Part shown: one piece after another, positions 10,433-18,971 of the stretch
Layout: every line of letters starts with the position of its first letter
How positions within the stretch are numbered: the stretch's first letter is position 1
NCBI RefSeq assembly: GCF_000372725.1
Contig: NW_005200784.1
Location: 618,954-682,953, forward strand
DNA from: Emiliania huxleyi CCMP1516
Taxonomy: Eukaryota; Haptophyta; Isochrysidales; Noelaerhabdaceae
Length of the DNA stretch: 64,000 nucleotides
Reading direction: 5' to 3'
Notes under the pieces: model-generated
Database searches by the model: none
Told to the model about the DNA's origin: nothing
Seen by the model: the letters and a program-made list of their open reading frames with translations, nothing else
Made by a program: the position numbers and the translations under genes

Positions 10433-11086
10433 TCAACGGGGGACTTCGCGAGCCGCCCCTGGCAAAGGCCCCCACCGAACAGTCACGGGCTTCACGGGCA
10501 GGGAGCCACCCGCCAACTTCGCGAGACGCCGCTGTGCGTCCTCTCTGAACGCCGCGCGCATCTCGTCCGTCTTCTTTTGGATGCCTACCTCAAAACACGC
10601 CGTTCTCATCTTGCTTCTCGCCGCATGTGTATTTCGCGCGGCCTTGCTCGCGCCTTCGAGCGTTTTGGGTTCGTCGTCGTACATGGGGCCTGGCTTGAGC
10701 GCCTCGTCGATCCACCCAAAGCAGGGGAGTCGCTTCTGGATCGGCGCCGGCACGCATTTGCGAATCGATATGCGCGCACAGCTGCGCGCCTGCCGGATCT
10801 TTGTCTCGATGCCGCACCGCTTATTGACATACTCGTACGCGCTGCCAACCACGTCGCCGACCCACTGCCGCGCCGCGTCAAAGGCGCCCCACACGCCACC
10901 CCGCGCCGCCGCAGGCGGCTCCTCGCCCTCCTCTAGCAGCTGCTTGTACCCGCCCGCCTTGGCGTCGCCCGACGAGGAGGAGGGGGTGATGGTGGTGGTC
11001 GCCGTGAAGGGCGCGTCCTCACTTTTACGCTTGGATGCGGCGTACGCGATCACGTCCTCTCGCGGCAGCAGCGGTTCCCCGGCCAT
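10433..11086 (-). CDS. Uncharacterised 217-residue protein upstream of the Myb gene
   Basis: Starts MAGEPLLPREDVIAYAASKR and is rich in Lys, Arg and Ala, with a middle segment GVWGAFDAARQWVGDVVGSA and six scattered cysteines. No signal peptide, membrane segment or domain I recognise. It ends 51 bases before the Myb ATG on the same strand and could be a separate small gene or 5' exon(s) of the Myb gene. A long plus-strand frame overlaps it, so even the coding strand is only moderately supported. Confidence 0.4.
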   Translation of the reverse strand: MAGEPLLPREDVIAYAASKRKSEDAPFTATTTITPSSSSGDAKAGGYKQLLEEGEEPPAAARGGVWGAFDAARQWVGDVVGSAYEYVNKRCGIETKIRQARSCARISIRKCVPAPIQKRLPCFGWIDEALKPGPMYDDEPKTLEGASKAARNTHAARSKMRTACFEVGIQKKTDEMRAAFREDAQRRLAKLAGGSLPVKPVTVRWGPLPGAAREVPR

Positions 11087-11769
11087 ATCGCGCGGCGCAA
11101 ATGACGCAACAGAAACGCGGCGCGGCGGCGTTCACGAGGTTTCGGCGCGGTCAGGATGCGCGGAGGTGCGGTTGACCGTGATGGCTCTGCTGACGAGGAG
11201 GGGTCGAGTTCACACACAAAAAAGAACGCGAGCTGGGAATAGGACCGCCGCAAGCGGCGTGGCGTGGGGCGGTTGAGCATCCCTCCGGGGGCCCCTCTGC
11301 GCCGGGGAGGCGTTGTTGGAGGCTAGGACGCAAGCGTCCGTCGCCCTTTTCAAACTCGGGGCCCACTCCGCTACGCTCCGACCCGAATTTGGAGGGCCAT
11401 GAAGTTTGTTGCTGCGCAAAAGGGGCGGGGCGCGGGCGCGCGCGGCAGGCCGAGAGCTCTTTTTGGAGATCAGACCTTTCGATGGTTCGCGGCGGCCCAA
11501 GGTGGGGGAGGGGTACGGGGGGAGGGGACGGACTCCGGCAGGGTGCGCTCCCGTTGCCACCCTGCCGCTGTTGCCGTCACCCCACATTGGCTGCAGCTCT
11601 CCGGCACTGCTCGCGATTCTCCTCGACCCGCCTGCCTCGTGTGATTTGCAGGCGCTGTGGGCGAGGGTCGCAGAGCTCGAGCAGCATGTGTGTACACAAA
11701 CGTATATGGCGGCGACGCGGGCGCGCGATCGGCCGGCTGCTCGCCCACCGCGACGGTGAGCACGTTACT
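11087..11769. other. Intergenic or intronic interval without an assigned gene
   Basis: C- and G-rich. A plus-strand segment LWARVAELEQHV around 11650 looks coding and could be an upstream exon of the next feature. Nothing else supportable. Confidence 0.3.
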
Positions 11770-12352
11770 CCGCGCCGGCTGGTTTCGTCAGTTGCACCAC
11801 TCGTTCGACAAGGCGGCCACCACGCCCGTCACGTACTACTTTAGCGAGCCCAGCCGGCAGCGGCGGATGATCCACGGCATCACGGAGGCCTCGCGTCACT
11901 GGGCGGTGTGCACGCTGGACTCGCACGATCGGCTGCTTCGCGCGATCGGACCGATGCTCAACCGCACCGAGCTCGAGCCGCTGCGCGCAGGCGACGCACG
12001 CTACGGCTGGGACCGCCTCGAGGAGTTTAAGCGCTCCGTGCCGTGGGCCTCCGTCCGCCGGTTTTTCCGCGTCGACGAGCAGCTCTACGAGGCCGTCGCC
12101 GGCGGGCCAGGCGGGTGCCGCGCCGCCGGGCGGATGGCTGCAATATTGCGCGGCGCTGCAGACGGCGCGTCGTCGTCCGCAGCATCCAGAGATCTCGCTG
12201 ACGCCGCCGCCGCCGCCGCTCTCACCTCCATCGGCTGCGACGCTCGCGACAGGAAGGCGCCGCCCGTGTTGTCCGCATGCGGCCGCAGGATTTCTTTGGG
12301 CTGGAAGATGCCTTCCGAGACTGCTGCACGCCTCCGCGGTTTTTTTGGCTAA
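11770..12352 (+). CDS. Uncharacterised coding exon
   Basis: The open frame reads GWFRQLHHSFDKAATTPVTY, then YFSEPSRQRRMIHGITEASR and HWAVCTLDSHDRLLRAIGPM, with balanced amino-acid use and GC-rich third positions, unlike the shadow frames. No ATG opens it, so it needs an upstream exon. Similarity to sulfotransferases or glycosyltransferases crossed my mind but no motif supports it. Coding quality falls after about 12200. Function unknown. Confidence 0.4.
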
Positions 12353-12883
12353 TCTCGGCTACCCATTCGGCCGAGCAATCTAGCCGTAGCGAGAGCGGAG
12401 AGCGAGAGGCTGAGGCTGCAGCAGAGAGGCGCTGCCGCGATCTCGCGATCTCGATCTCGCGCGATCTCGGCTGTAGCAGCTCCGATGTGATGATTGCGGT
12501 GGGCGTGCTTGATGTTCGGCATATAGCGGTTTGAAAATCTCGAATCGGCCGCGCGGCGACTCCCCGACTGTCCCGTGAGCCGTGTCCGCCCGCCGCGGCG
12601 GCCGGCGCCTCTCGGCCCGGCACTTCAGACTTCTCTCTCGGCACCCGTCGTCTAGGTCGTCTGTGTTAGGCGGCCTTCTTCGATTTGCAAAAACACGAAA
12701 GTACGCCGCAAGTCCGAAGTAGCGAGTTGCGACCCCGAGGTCTGCGTATCCTATCAACCTACTCGATCCCACCCTACTCAGCCCCACGCCAGCTGTGGTC
12801 CCGCTAGCTCCCCGCGCCTTGTCCGACGCTGAGAGAACCTTCCAGAGTTCCAGCTCCCACCGTCGTACTGTTCTCGCGCCGCC
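12353..12883. other. Interval without a supported gene
   Basis: Contains alternating GATCTCG-type short repeats around 12430-12470 and otherwise unremarkable GC-rich sequence. Confidence 0.4.
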
Positions 12884-13863
12884 TCACGCGAAGCCGAGGT
12901 AGCCGAAGAGGAGAGGCAGCACGACGCACCTGCGGCGCAGGTGCCAGGGGCGGGGGAGACGGTCAGCGACGGTTCCAGAAGGGAGCACAGAAAAGGAGGA
13001 GAAGGGCGCGGGTGCGCAGGGCGCACATGACGTTGCCCTCGGTGAACTTGGTGGTGCCCTTAGCAAGCTGCCCGAAGAAGACGCCGCCGCAGACCAACCA
13101 CGCGAGCATGGAGCCTAAAAGAAGAAACCTCGGCGTGATAGAAAAAGGAAATCGGGCCGCCGACCAACCACGCAAGCATGGAGCCGCGGCACACGTTGAC
13201 GTGCGCTGCGGCGTCGCCCCTGCAGTGTCATGATGGAAGAGAATGTTCTGAAGCGGCAAGAGTGCGGGTGTCGTCTCGAGCTTGGCCGTCGCGCATGGGC
13301 GGGCTTGGACGGAGGAGAGAGAGGGGGCGGCGGGGCCAAGGGCGGCGGCTGACACACCAGTATGTCGCTGCAAAGGTAATCGAGAGGAGGTAGCCGATTG
13401 CGCCCGCAAACTGGGTCTGAAGCGGCTTGGTGGACGCGGTCTCGGTCCAGCCGTACTTGGCGTAGGGGTCGCCGCCCATGAAGGGCAGCGCGGGCAGAAA
13501 CTTGAGGTTGCCAGACATCAGCGCGAGGAACTGGGGCAGGCGCGGGGCAGGCGTCGGGGGTCAGCTGCTGCTGCTGGCGCACGCGTTAGGGAGCACGCGT
13601 GAGGGAGCACGCGTGAGGGAGCACGCGTGAGGGAGCAAGTGTGAGGGAGCACGCACGTAGGCCTCGAGCACGACTTGGAGCCACGCGCCCACCGTCGGAG
13701 TGATAGGCCCGAGCGAAGCGCCGCCCCGAAGGGTGACGATTGTGGCCACGGGATCGGGCGCAAGCTGGAGTTTGTGGTTCTGGGCGAGCGCTGGCTTGAC
13801 CGTGGGTTGGAGGGTTGCGGCCGCGGCCGTGTGCGTGGCGAGAAGCAGGAGAGCGGCACGCAT
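12884..13863 (-). CDS. Small multi-pass membrane protein with N-terminal targeting peptide
   Basis: Frames give four exons: 13863-13657, 13530-13356, 13114-13027 and 12929-12884, predicting 171 residues. It opens MRAALLLLATHTAAAATLQP, a signal-like leader, followed by the LRGG motif often seen near the processed N-terminus of secreted or plastid proteins in chromalveolate algae. Hydrophobic segments follow: AIGYLLSITFAATYW, MLAWLVCGGVFFG and VVLPLLFGYLGF. All three introns have GT donors. Intron 1 is a minisatellite; intron 2 contains a second partial copy of the start of exon 3 (13161-13187). A plastid or endomembrane location is inferred; no enzyme motif is visible. Confidence 0.7.
13575..13656 (-). 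repeat. GAGGGAGCACGCGT minisatellite in intron 1 of the membrane-protein gene
   Basis: Five to six imperfect 14-bp units directly next to the GT donor (GTGCGTGCTCC on the coding strand). Confidence 0.8.
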
Positions 13864-14548
13864 TTGTTGTGGCGGTGCTTGATCGCGGTACTTTTTTTCT
13901 TTTTTGGCCACCTTCAGAAAAAAGGAGGACTGATACAAAGGAGTAAAATAAAAAGGAAACAACAAGTGACACACACATGACTCTTTTATTAATAAAACGT
14001 GAATCCGCGCCTGCCCGCAGAGATCTCAGCTGCGCCGGTGACAAATGCTTTCTGTCTGTCTATCTATCATGCTTCATGACACGACACGCGGTGGTGGGAG
14101 CTGGTGGAGCTGTCAGCTGATCGATCCAAGCGGGTGGAGAGTGGGGGGCATGGCTGGGCATGCAGGTCCCCAGTCGGCCCGGCCTCTGACGTGGTGCTGC
14201 CGCTGCATTCGCTGAAGAAGAGAGGTGCGACTTGATTGGAGGCACTGGCTCTGGGGGGAGGCGGGGCCCCTAGGGGGTACCCATGCGGGGGGGAGATGGG
14301 GTCCCATGGCCCGCCGCAGGCGCCGATTTTTCCGCATTTTTTCTTTTTTTGCGATTTTCTACTTGTAGCCCCCCGCTACCCGATTCGCGGTTGCTTGCAC
14401 TCGTGCGACGTAGCGGGGGGCCACGACTACGTTTACGAAAACATAAGTAGTCCCGCGAGGTGAATTTGGCCGCCCAGTTACCCCCCTTTTTGAGGCGAGG
14501 CCGCTTATGCGGCCCGATGGGGAGGAGTGGGCGGACTACGGGGATCGG
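13864..14548. other. Intergenic interval
   Basis: Contains an imperfect palindrome (GTAGCCCCCCGCTAC near 14367 against GTAGCGGGGGGCC near 14410) and a G-rich tract at 14240-14310. No gene supported. Confidence 0.4.
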
Positions 14549-14780
14549 CTACTTACACCGCCCTTCCTTGGCCCCCTCCAACCCACCCGCGCTAGGTCTC
14601 GGGGGACGAAGGGGTCACACCCGACGACCTCGGGAACTAGCCGGGCGGGGCAGTCGGAGAAGGGGCAACTCCGTGCACTGTCTGACGGTCGGCCGTCAGA
14701 AACCACGCCTGCGTGGATCGCGTCACACCAATCCTCGCTACCCAACGCGGCCAAAGGATATCCACCTCGAGAACCTCGAG
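14549..14780 (+). repeat. Dispersed repeat R1, copy 2
   Basis: Same unit as 5119-5372, with different short indels. It ends about 300 bp before the kinase relic, where the N-terminal kinase lobe would be expected. Confidence 0.75.
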
Positions 14781-15084
14781 AACGCCCCTTTTTATGGCTC
14801 AAACCCGACATGCTTTGCTTCGGTCTCGACTTGAGTGCCGCTCGACTGGCCGATGAAGAGCGACCAGTACGACGCGCACTTGTCGTCCTCCCTCCTCGCC
14901 ACATGACGGCCGCCCCGACACCAACAGTCGCGCTCCGCACGCCTTCGAGGTCAGCTGCGGCCGAGCGACGATCGGCTCGTCTCCGATCGCTGGGCGCGGT
15001 CACTCTCCGGCCTGTCACCCGCCTGCCGATCACCTGTCCGCCTCGCCGCGCGCGGGCCGCTCGCCTGCTCGCCACCGCCGCCGC

Positions 15085-16011
15085 GCGTCCCTCACCGCGA
15101 CGTCAAGCCGGACAACATCCTGCTCGACGAGAGGCTGACCGCTGTCCTGGCCGACACGGGCTTCGCCAAGGACCAGCGGCCGGACGCGTCTGTCCGCTGC
15201 CGCTCGACCGCCCTCTACATGTCCACGGGCTACCTCTGCGCTCTGCCCCTCCATCTCCAAGGGGGGCGAGTACTCGAGCAAGACGGACGGCTACGCCATT
15301 GGCATCACCCTCCTCGTCTGCCTCACTAACCGGTCCGAGGTGCAGCTGACCGACCGGTGCGAGGACGAGTTCGAGGAGGACTGGACCGACATCGACGCGG
15401 CGAAGCTCGCCGACGTGGCCGCGGGCTGGCCAGTCGACGCGGCGCGCGCAGTCAAGGACCTCGCGCAGGCGGGGGACGGGCAGAAGAGCCTCTGCCACAA
15501 CAGCTTGCGCAAGCGATGCACGCTGCCCGAGGCGCTGCTGGCGCTCCGGGCGACGCTGTCTGGCGCGCAGGGCGGGGTGGGGGTGGAGGAGGCTGCGCCG
15601 GCACCTGGAGACGAGGCCGCTGCGGCAGCCGCCCGCACCACCGGCTACGAGCCTTCGCCGCTCTCGGTGCAGGTGCGCGGCATGCGCACGTCCGGCGACG
15701 CGCAGGCGCGCATCCAGGACAACATGCTGCTCGCCTTCAAAACGCTGATGCCACGCCTCGTGCCTCGACGCTGTTTACGCCTCGCGCTCTGCGGCGGCGC
15801 CAGACGGCTTCGAGGAGCGCATCAACTTTTGGCACCGCGAGTGCGGATTGCCGACCGAGCTGCGGAGCCAGCTGCACTCGCTGCGCATCTGGGCGAACGC
15901 GGCGAGGCACCACGACGCGGCGAGGTGGCAGAGGGACGGGCCGCGCAGCGAGTGCGAGGCGTCGCGCCTCGTAGCGGCGGTGACGGAGGCGGTCGGGGCG
16001 CTCGAGGGATG
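15085..16011 (+). pseudogene. Protein-kinase relic with two 7-bp frameshifting duplications
   Basis: Reads HRDVKPDNILLDERL (catalytic loop) and LADTGFAK (DFG replaced by DTG), then ALYMSTGYLC; in another frame CPSISKGGEYSSKTDGYAIG and ITLLVCLTN; then in a third frame PDGFEERINFWHRECGLPTE to ALEG-stop. The two frame changes coincide with short direct repeats: CTCTGC-G-CTCTGC at 15234-15246 and CCTCG-TG-CCTCG at 15756-15767. Removing one repeat unit from each restores frame. The N-lobe (P-loop, lysine) is not recognisable upstream, where repeat R1 lies. Related to IRAK/TKL-like serine/threonine kinases. Most likely a pseudogene; sequencing error in both sites is less likely because each is a neat duplication. 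Confidence 0.7.
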
Positions 16012-16291
16012 ACTGAGAGAGATAGCCGACGATATAGGCCGGCCGGGGGAGACTGCGAGATATGAGTCATATACTCGGTCAGAGCAGTGTGTGGGCGTTT
16101 TATGTGGCGAATTCCGAAAAGACCGAACAATGAACACCAAAAAAAAGCAAAACCACGACCGCCGACGCCGTGAAACCCCCCTCATGGCAAGCGTCAAAAT
16201 TCCGTCCTTGAGAGAGTCTCGAAAAACAACTGTACTCGCTCGCGCAAAGTCTCGCGCACGCCATCGCCTTCGCCCCGCCGCCTTCCGTGCG

Positions 16292-17656
16292 TCAGAGTGG
16301 CCACCAAGAGATCGATCGCATCGTGGATGGCGTCGAGCCCGCGTGGATGAGCGAGGTTGACGTTGAGGGGGCGAGCTTTTGGCTGTACGCATTGATCGCC
16401 CTCAGGCTCTCCTCGATGAAGCTCGCCTGCCGCGGGATGAGCATCGCCCTCGCCGTCTCGACGAGGATCTCCGCAAAGTACTTGTGGTTGTATAGCTCCA
16501 CCCACTGCGGGCTAGTTAGCGTCCCGCCAGACTCGCTCAGGACGGGCTTGCCCGCGATCCACACCTTGGACGCCTCGATCCACACCTTGTACATCTTGGT
16601 GGGGCACGTCACCCAGCCCTCGGGCGGCACCAAGCCCTCTACCGGCTGGATCGAGTGGTAAAAAATGCGCCCCAGCAAGAGCGCCCCCGCGTGCGCCTCC
16701 TTCTCCGCCGTTGCCACGAGGTCTCCCACGATGGGGCCTTTCATGTCCAGCTCCGGCTCCTCCACCTCAGCGACGGTGCACGAGGCGAGGCGGCAGGTCT
16801 CCGGCCCTCGGATAAAGTCAGCCTTGCCCTTGAGCCAGGCCTCGAAAGCCTCGCCGCCGATGTCGCTCATCACCTCGCCCCACGGCCCTCGCCACACTCG
16901 GTACGCATTGTAGCCGTGAGTCAGCTCGTGCGCGAGGAGATCGGGAGCGATGCCGCCGTAGTGCTCCGGGTCGTCGCTTCCGTCCTTCGTCTTGAAGTCA
17001 GAGATGACCACGGAGAAGGTGGGGCCATCGGAGCCGAGGGTGTGCCAATCAGCGTTCATCTGAGTGTGCATGCCGAGTCGGTAGTGGGCGTAAACCTTTG
17101 TCGGCTCATACCACATCACACTCTCCCCAACCTGTGTGGAGTAGTACTCGTCCACCTTGTGAACCAAGTACCATATGTCGGCGATCGCACCGAAGGCGCC
17201 GTTGACAGGCGTGTCCTGGACTACGTAGGAGCTCTCGGGCGAGTAGGGGTCGTCTGGGTACATTCCGGGGGCGGAGCCCCCCATCTGCACCTGCATCCGC
17301 CTCCCCATCGCCGCCGGCGCGTTGGGATCCCTGTCCGCATCGGGGTCGACCCACTTGCTATCGTAGAGCTCGAAGCGGCCGTCCGCGAGCGTGCAGGTGC
17401 CGTGGCCGTCATAGGCGACGCGCAGAGCTGGCACACCATCCTGGCCGTACACCACCTTGCCGACCTTCTCGTTGCCGCCCTCGGCGGCGGCGTCAACAAA
17501 GCCCCACATGCTTGGAAGGAGGAAATCAGGCAGCCACAATTTTGCCGGCGCAGGCCGCAGGAGCTGTCCGAGCACGAGCAGCACCCCGGCGGCAAGGCAG
17601 GAGAGGAGCAAACGCGCGCCCGGCCGCATGGTCGCGGTCGTGCCGCTGGACTCCAT
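16292..17656 (-). CDS. Membrane-anchored M4-like (thermolysin-type) metalloprotease
   Basis: Starts at the ATG at 17654-17656. Residues 15-35 (LLLSCLAAGVLLVLGQLL) are a signal anchor. The zinc motif HELTH lies in DLLAHELTHGYNAY, and the third ligand is the Glu of GEVMSDIGGEAFEAW, equivalent to the ExxSD of M4 peptidases. NADWHTLGSDGPTFSVVISD and the C-terminal IFYHSIQ fit the fold. Probable secreted or endomembrane protease. The last about 25 residues of this frame look unnatural, while an overlapping frame down to 16194 (GLDAIHDAIDLLVATL) looks more protein-like, so the true C-terminus may use another exon or contain an indel. Otherwise apparently intronless. Confidence 0.8.
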   Translation of the reverse strand: MESSGTTATMRPGARLLLSCLAAGVLLVLGQLLRPAPAKLWLPDFLLPSMWGFVDAAAEGGNEKVGKVVYGQDGVPALRVAYDGHGTCTLADGRFELYDSKWVDPDADRDPNAPAAMGRRMQVQMGGSAPGMYPDDPYSPESSYVVQDTPVNGAFGAIADIWYLVHKVDEYYSTQVGESVMWYEPTKVYAHYRLGMHTQMNADWHTLGSDGPTFSVVISDFKTKDGSDDPEHYGGIAPDLLAHELTHGYNAYRVWRGPWGEVMSDIGGEAFEAWLKGKADFIRGPETCRLASCTVAEVEEPELDMKGPIVGDLVATAEKEAHAGALLLGRIFYHSIQPVEGLVPPEGWVTCPTKMYKVWIEASKVWIAGKPVLSESGGTLTSPQWVELYNHKYFAEILVETARAMLIPRQASFIEESLRAINAYSQKLAPSTSTSLIHAGSTPSTMRSISWWPL

Positions 17657-18448
17657 GCTCGCACCGGCCCCTGCCTGGGGCGCCCGACGTTGCCGGCCCC
17701 GACCTGGGGCGCGACGTTGCGCGCGCGGACGGAACGAGAGTGTTGAATGGGACGCACCCTCGCGGTAGCGCCCGCAAGTCTGACAGGCCGAAGGTACCCC
17801 ACGCCGGCACGCCCCAAGATCTCCAAGGGGGGAGCAGGCGAGGCACGTCCATTTGGAGAGGAAACACGCCAGGACAAAAACACAAAGTCCAGTGTCAGTG
17901 AGTGGCAGAACACGAGAACAGACGACCCAACAGCACACACACTCAGTACGTCAGTACAACTCATGAACCCATACTGTGACCTGGTAGCATATGCTGAACC
18001 CCCGATGTCGCGATGCGGTCCCGCTTTTCCGCGATCATTTCGTCCGTCCAATCGAAGGAAGCGCCGGATCGCCCATGTTATGGAGTTAGCCAAACACTTG
18101 TTACCGTTCTTCGTCTCAGACGATTCCGTGGTTTTTGCACGGTATTCGGATTTTCGCTATTTGGTCGTGTCCATCGCCTGGTCTGCGAATGCTTATCAGC
18201 CACGAAAGGAGAGCGTGGCCGAGGGTTGCATAGACTCGATCGCAAGATCCCAGAAAGGCACCTCCGCCTCTGGACAGGGTGGCCCGCACTAATCGACCCC
18301 TGTTAAGTGACTCGTTCGCTTACCACCCACTGTGATTTTGTGTGAGCTCTGTGTCTTGATTTGCCAACAACAAACCGTTAAAAACAAAAATAAGGGCCGT
18401 CGCCCGCTTGCCTTTTGTGGATTAGCAAGAATTCCCAAATGATGTGTG
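17657..18448. other. Intergenic interval with a weak HNH-like ORF remnant
   Basis: 18013-18306 (plus) encodes VHRLVCECLSATKGERGRGL followed by HRLDRKIPERHLRLW, which vaguely recalls the VHRLV.EAF...V.HID....N.LRW pattern of HNH endonucleases. The key Asn/His spacing is not convincing. No other gene seen. Confidence 0.25.
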
Positions 18449-18768
18449 AAAAAGAAAGAAAGAAAGAAAACACACAACCCAAGGGAGGGATGGGAGGACG
18501 GCACGCCGCCACCACACAGGGATTTTAAGGAGAGGAGTGTGGTGCGCTAGCCGTCGCCCACCCTGGGGAGTCTGCCTCTTCGTATCTCTTTTCGCAGTCT
18601 CTCGCCGCTTCTCGCTGCAACCTTCATGCCACCTCGCGGCCGTCCCACTCTCGTCGGTCTCTCCCTTGTCACTTCCTCCTCTGTCGCGTCGTTCTCTTCT
18701 GCCTCGTCCTGCGACGCCGCCGCCTGCCGGTCCCTTGTTCTCGCGGCTTCTTTCGCCTTGCGCAACTC
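18449..18768 (-). mobile_element. LINE-like 3' end, copy 2
   Basis: Same element as 1663-1985: minus-strand frame with VGRPRGG ending RVGDG-stop, the same 3' UTR and a TTTC tail. Over about 69 shared residues roughly nine differ and the frame stays open in both, implying either recent insertion or past selection on the protein. Confidence 0.55.
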
Positions 18769-18971
18769 CGTCCTCCTCGCGGCGTATCCTGGCCCCTCGA
18801 GTCTATCAAGCTCCCCTCGCGCAAGGACCACATTTGGTGTGAGTGTTAGAGTTGTGTGGGCGCGAAATTCTTTTTGCGCGTACTATCTAGGTGGGCTGCT
18901 CGTAGGGAACCACGCGGCCTCGACTGCTACGCGTCTTCGCGCGACGTGTTCGTGCAAGGAGCACCACGCTG

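Noticed and set aside
9903-11276. 457-codon plus-strand open frame
   Set aside because: Antisense to the Myb exon, which has a complete conserved motif; no domain or start context of its own.
18013-18306. HNH homing endonuclease
   Set aside because: Only a loose VHRLVCE...HRLD pattern; catalytic spacing absent. Kept only as a remark.
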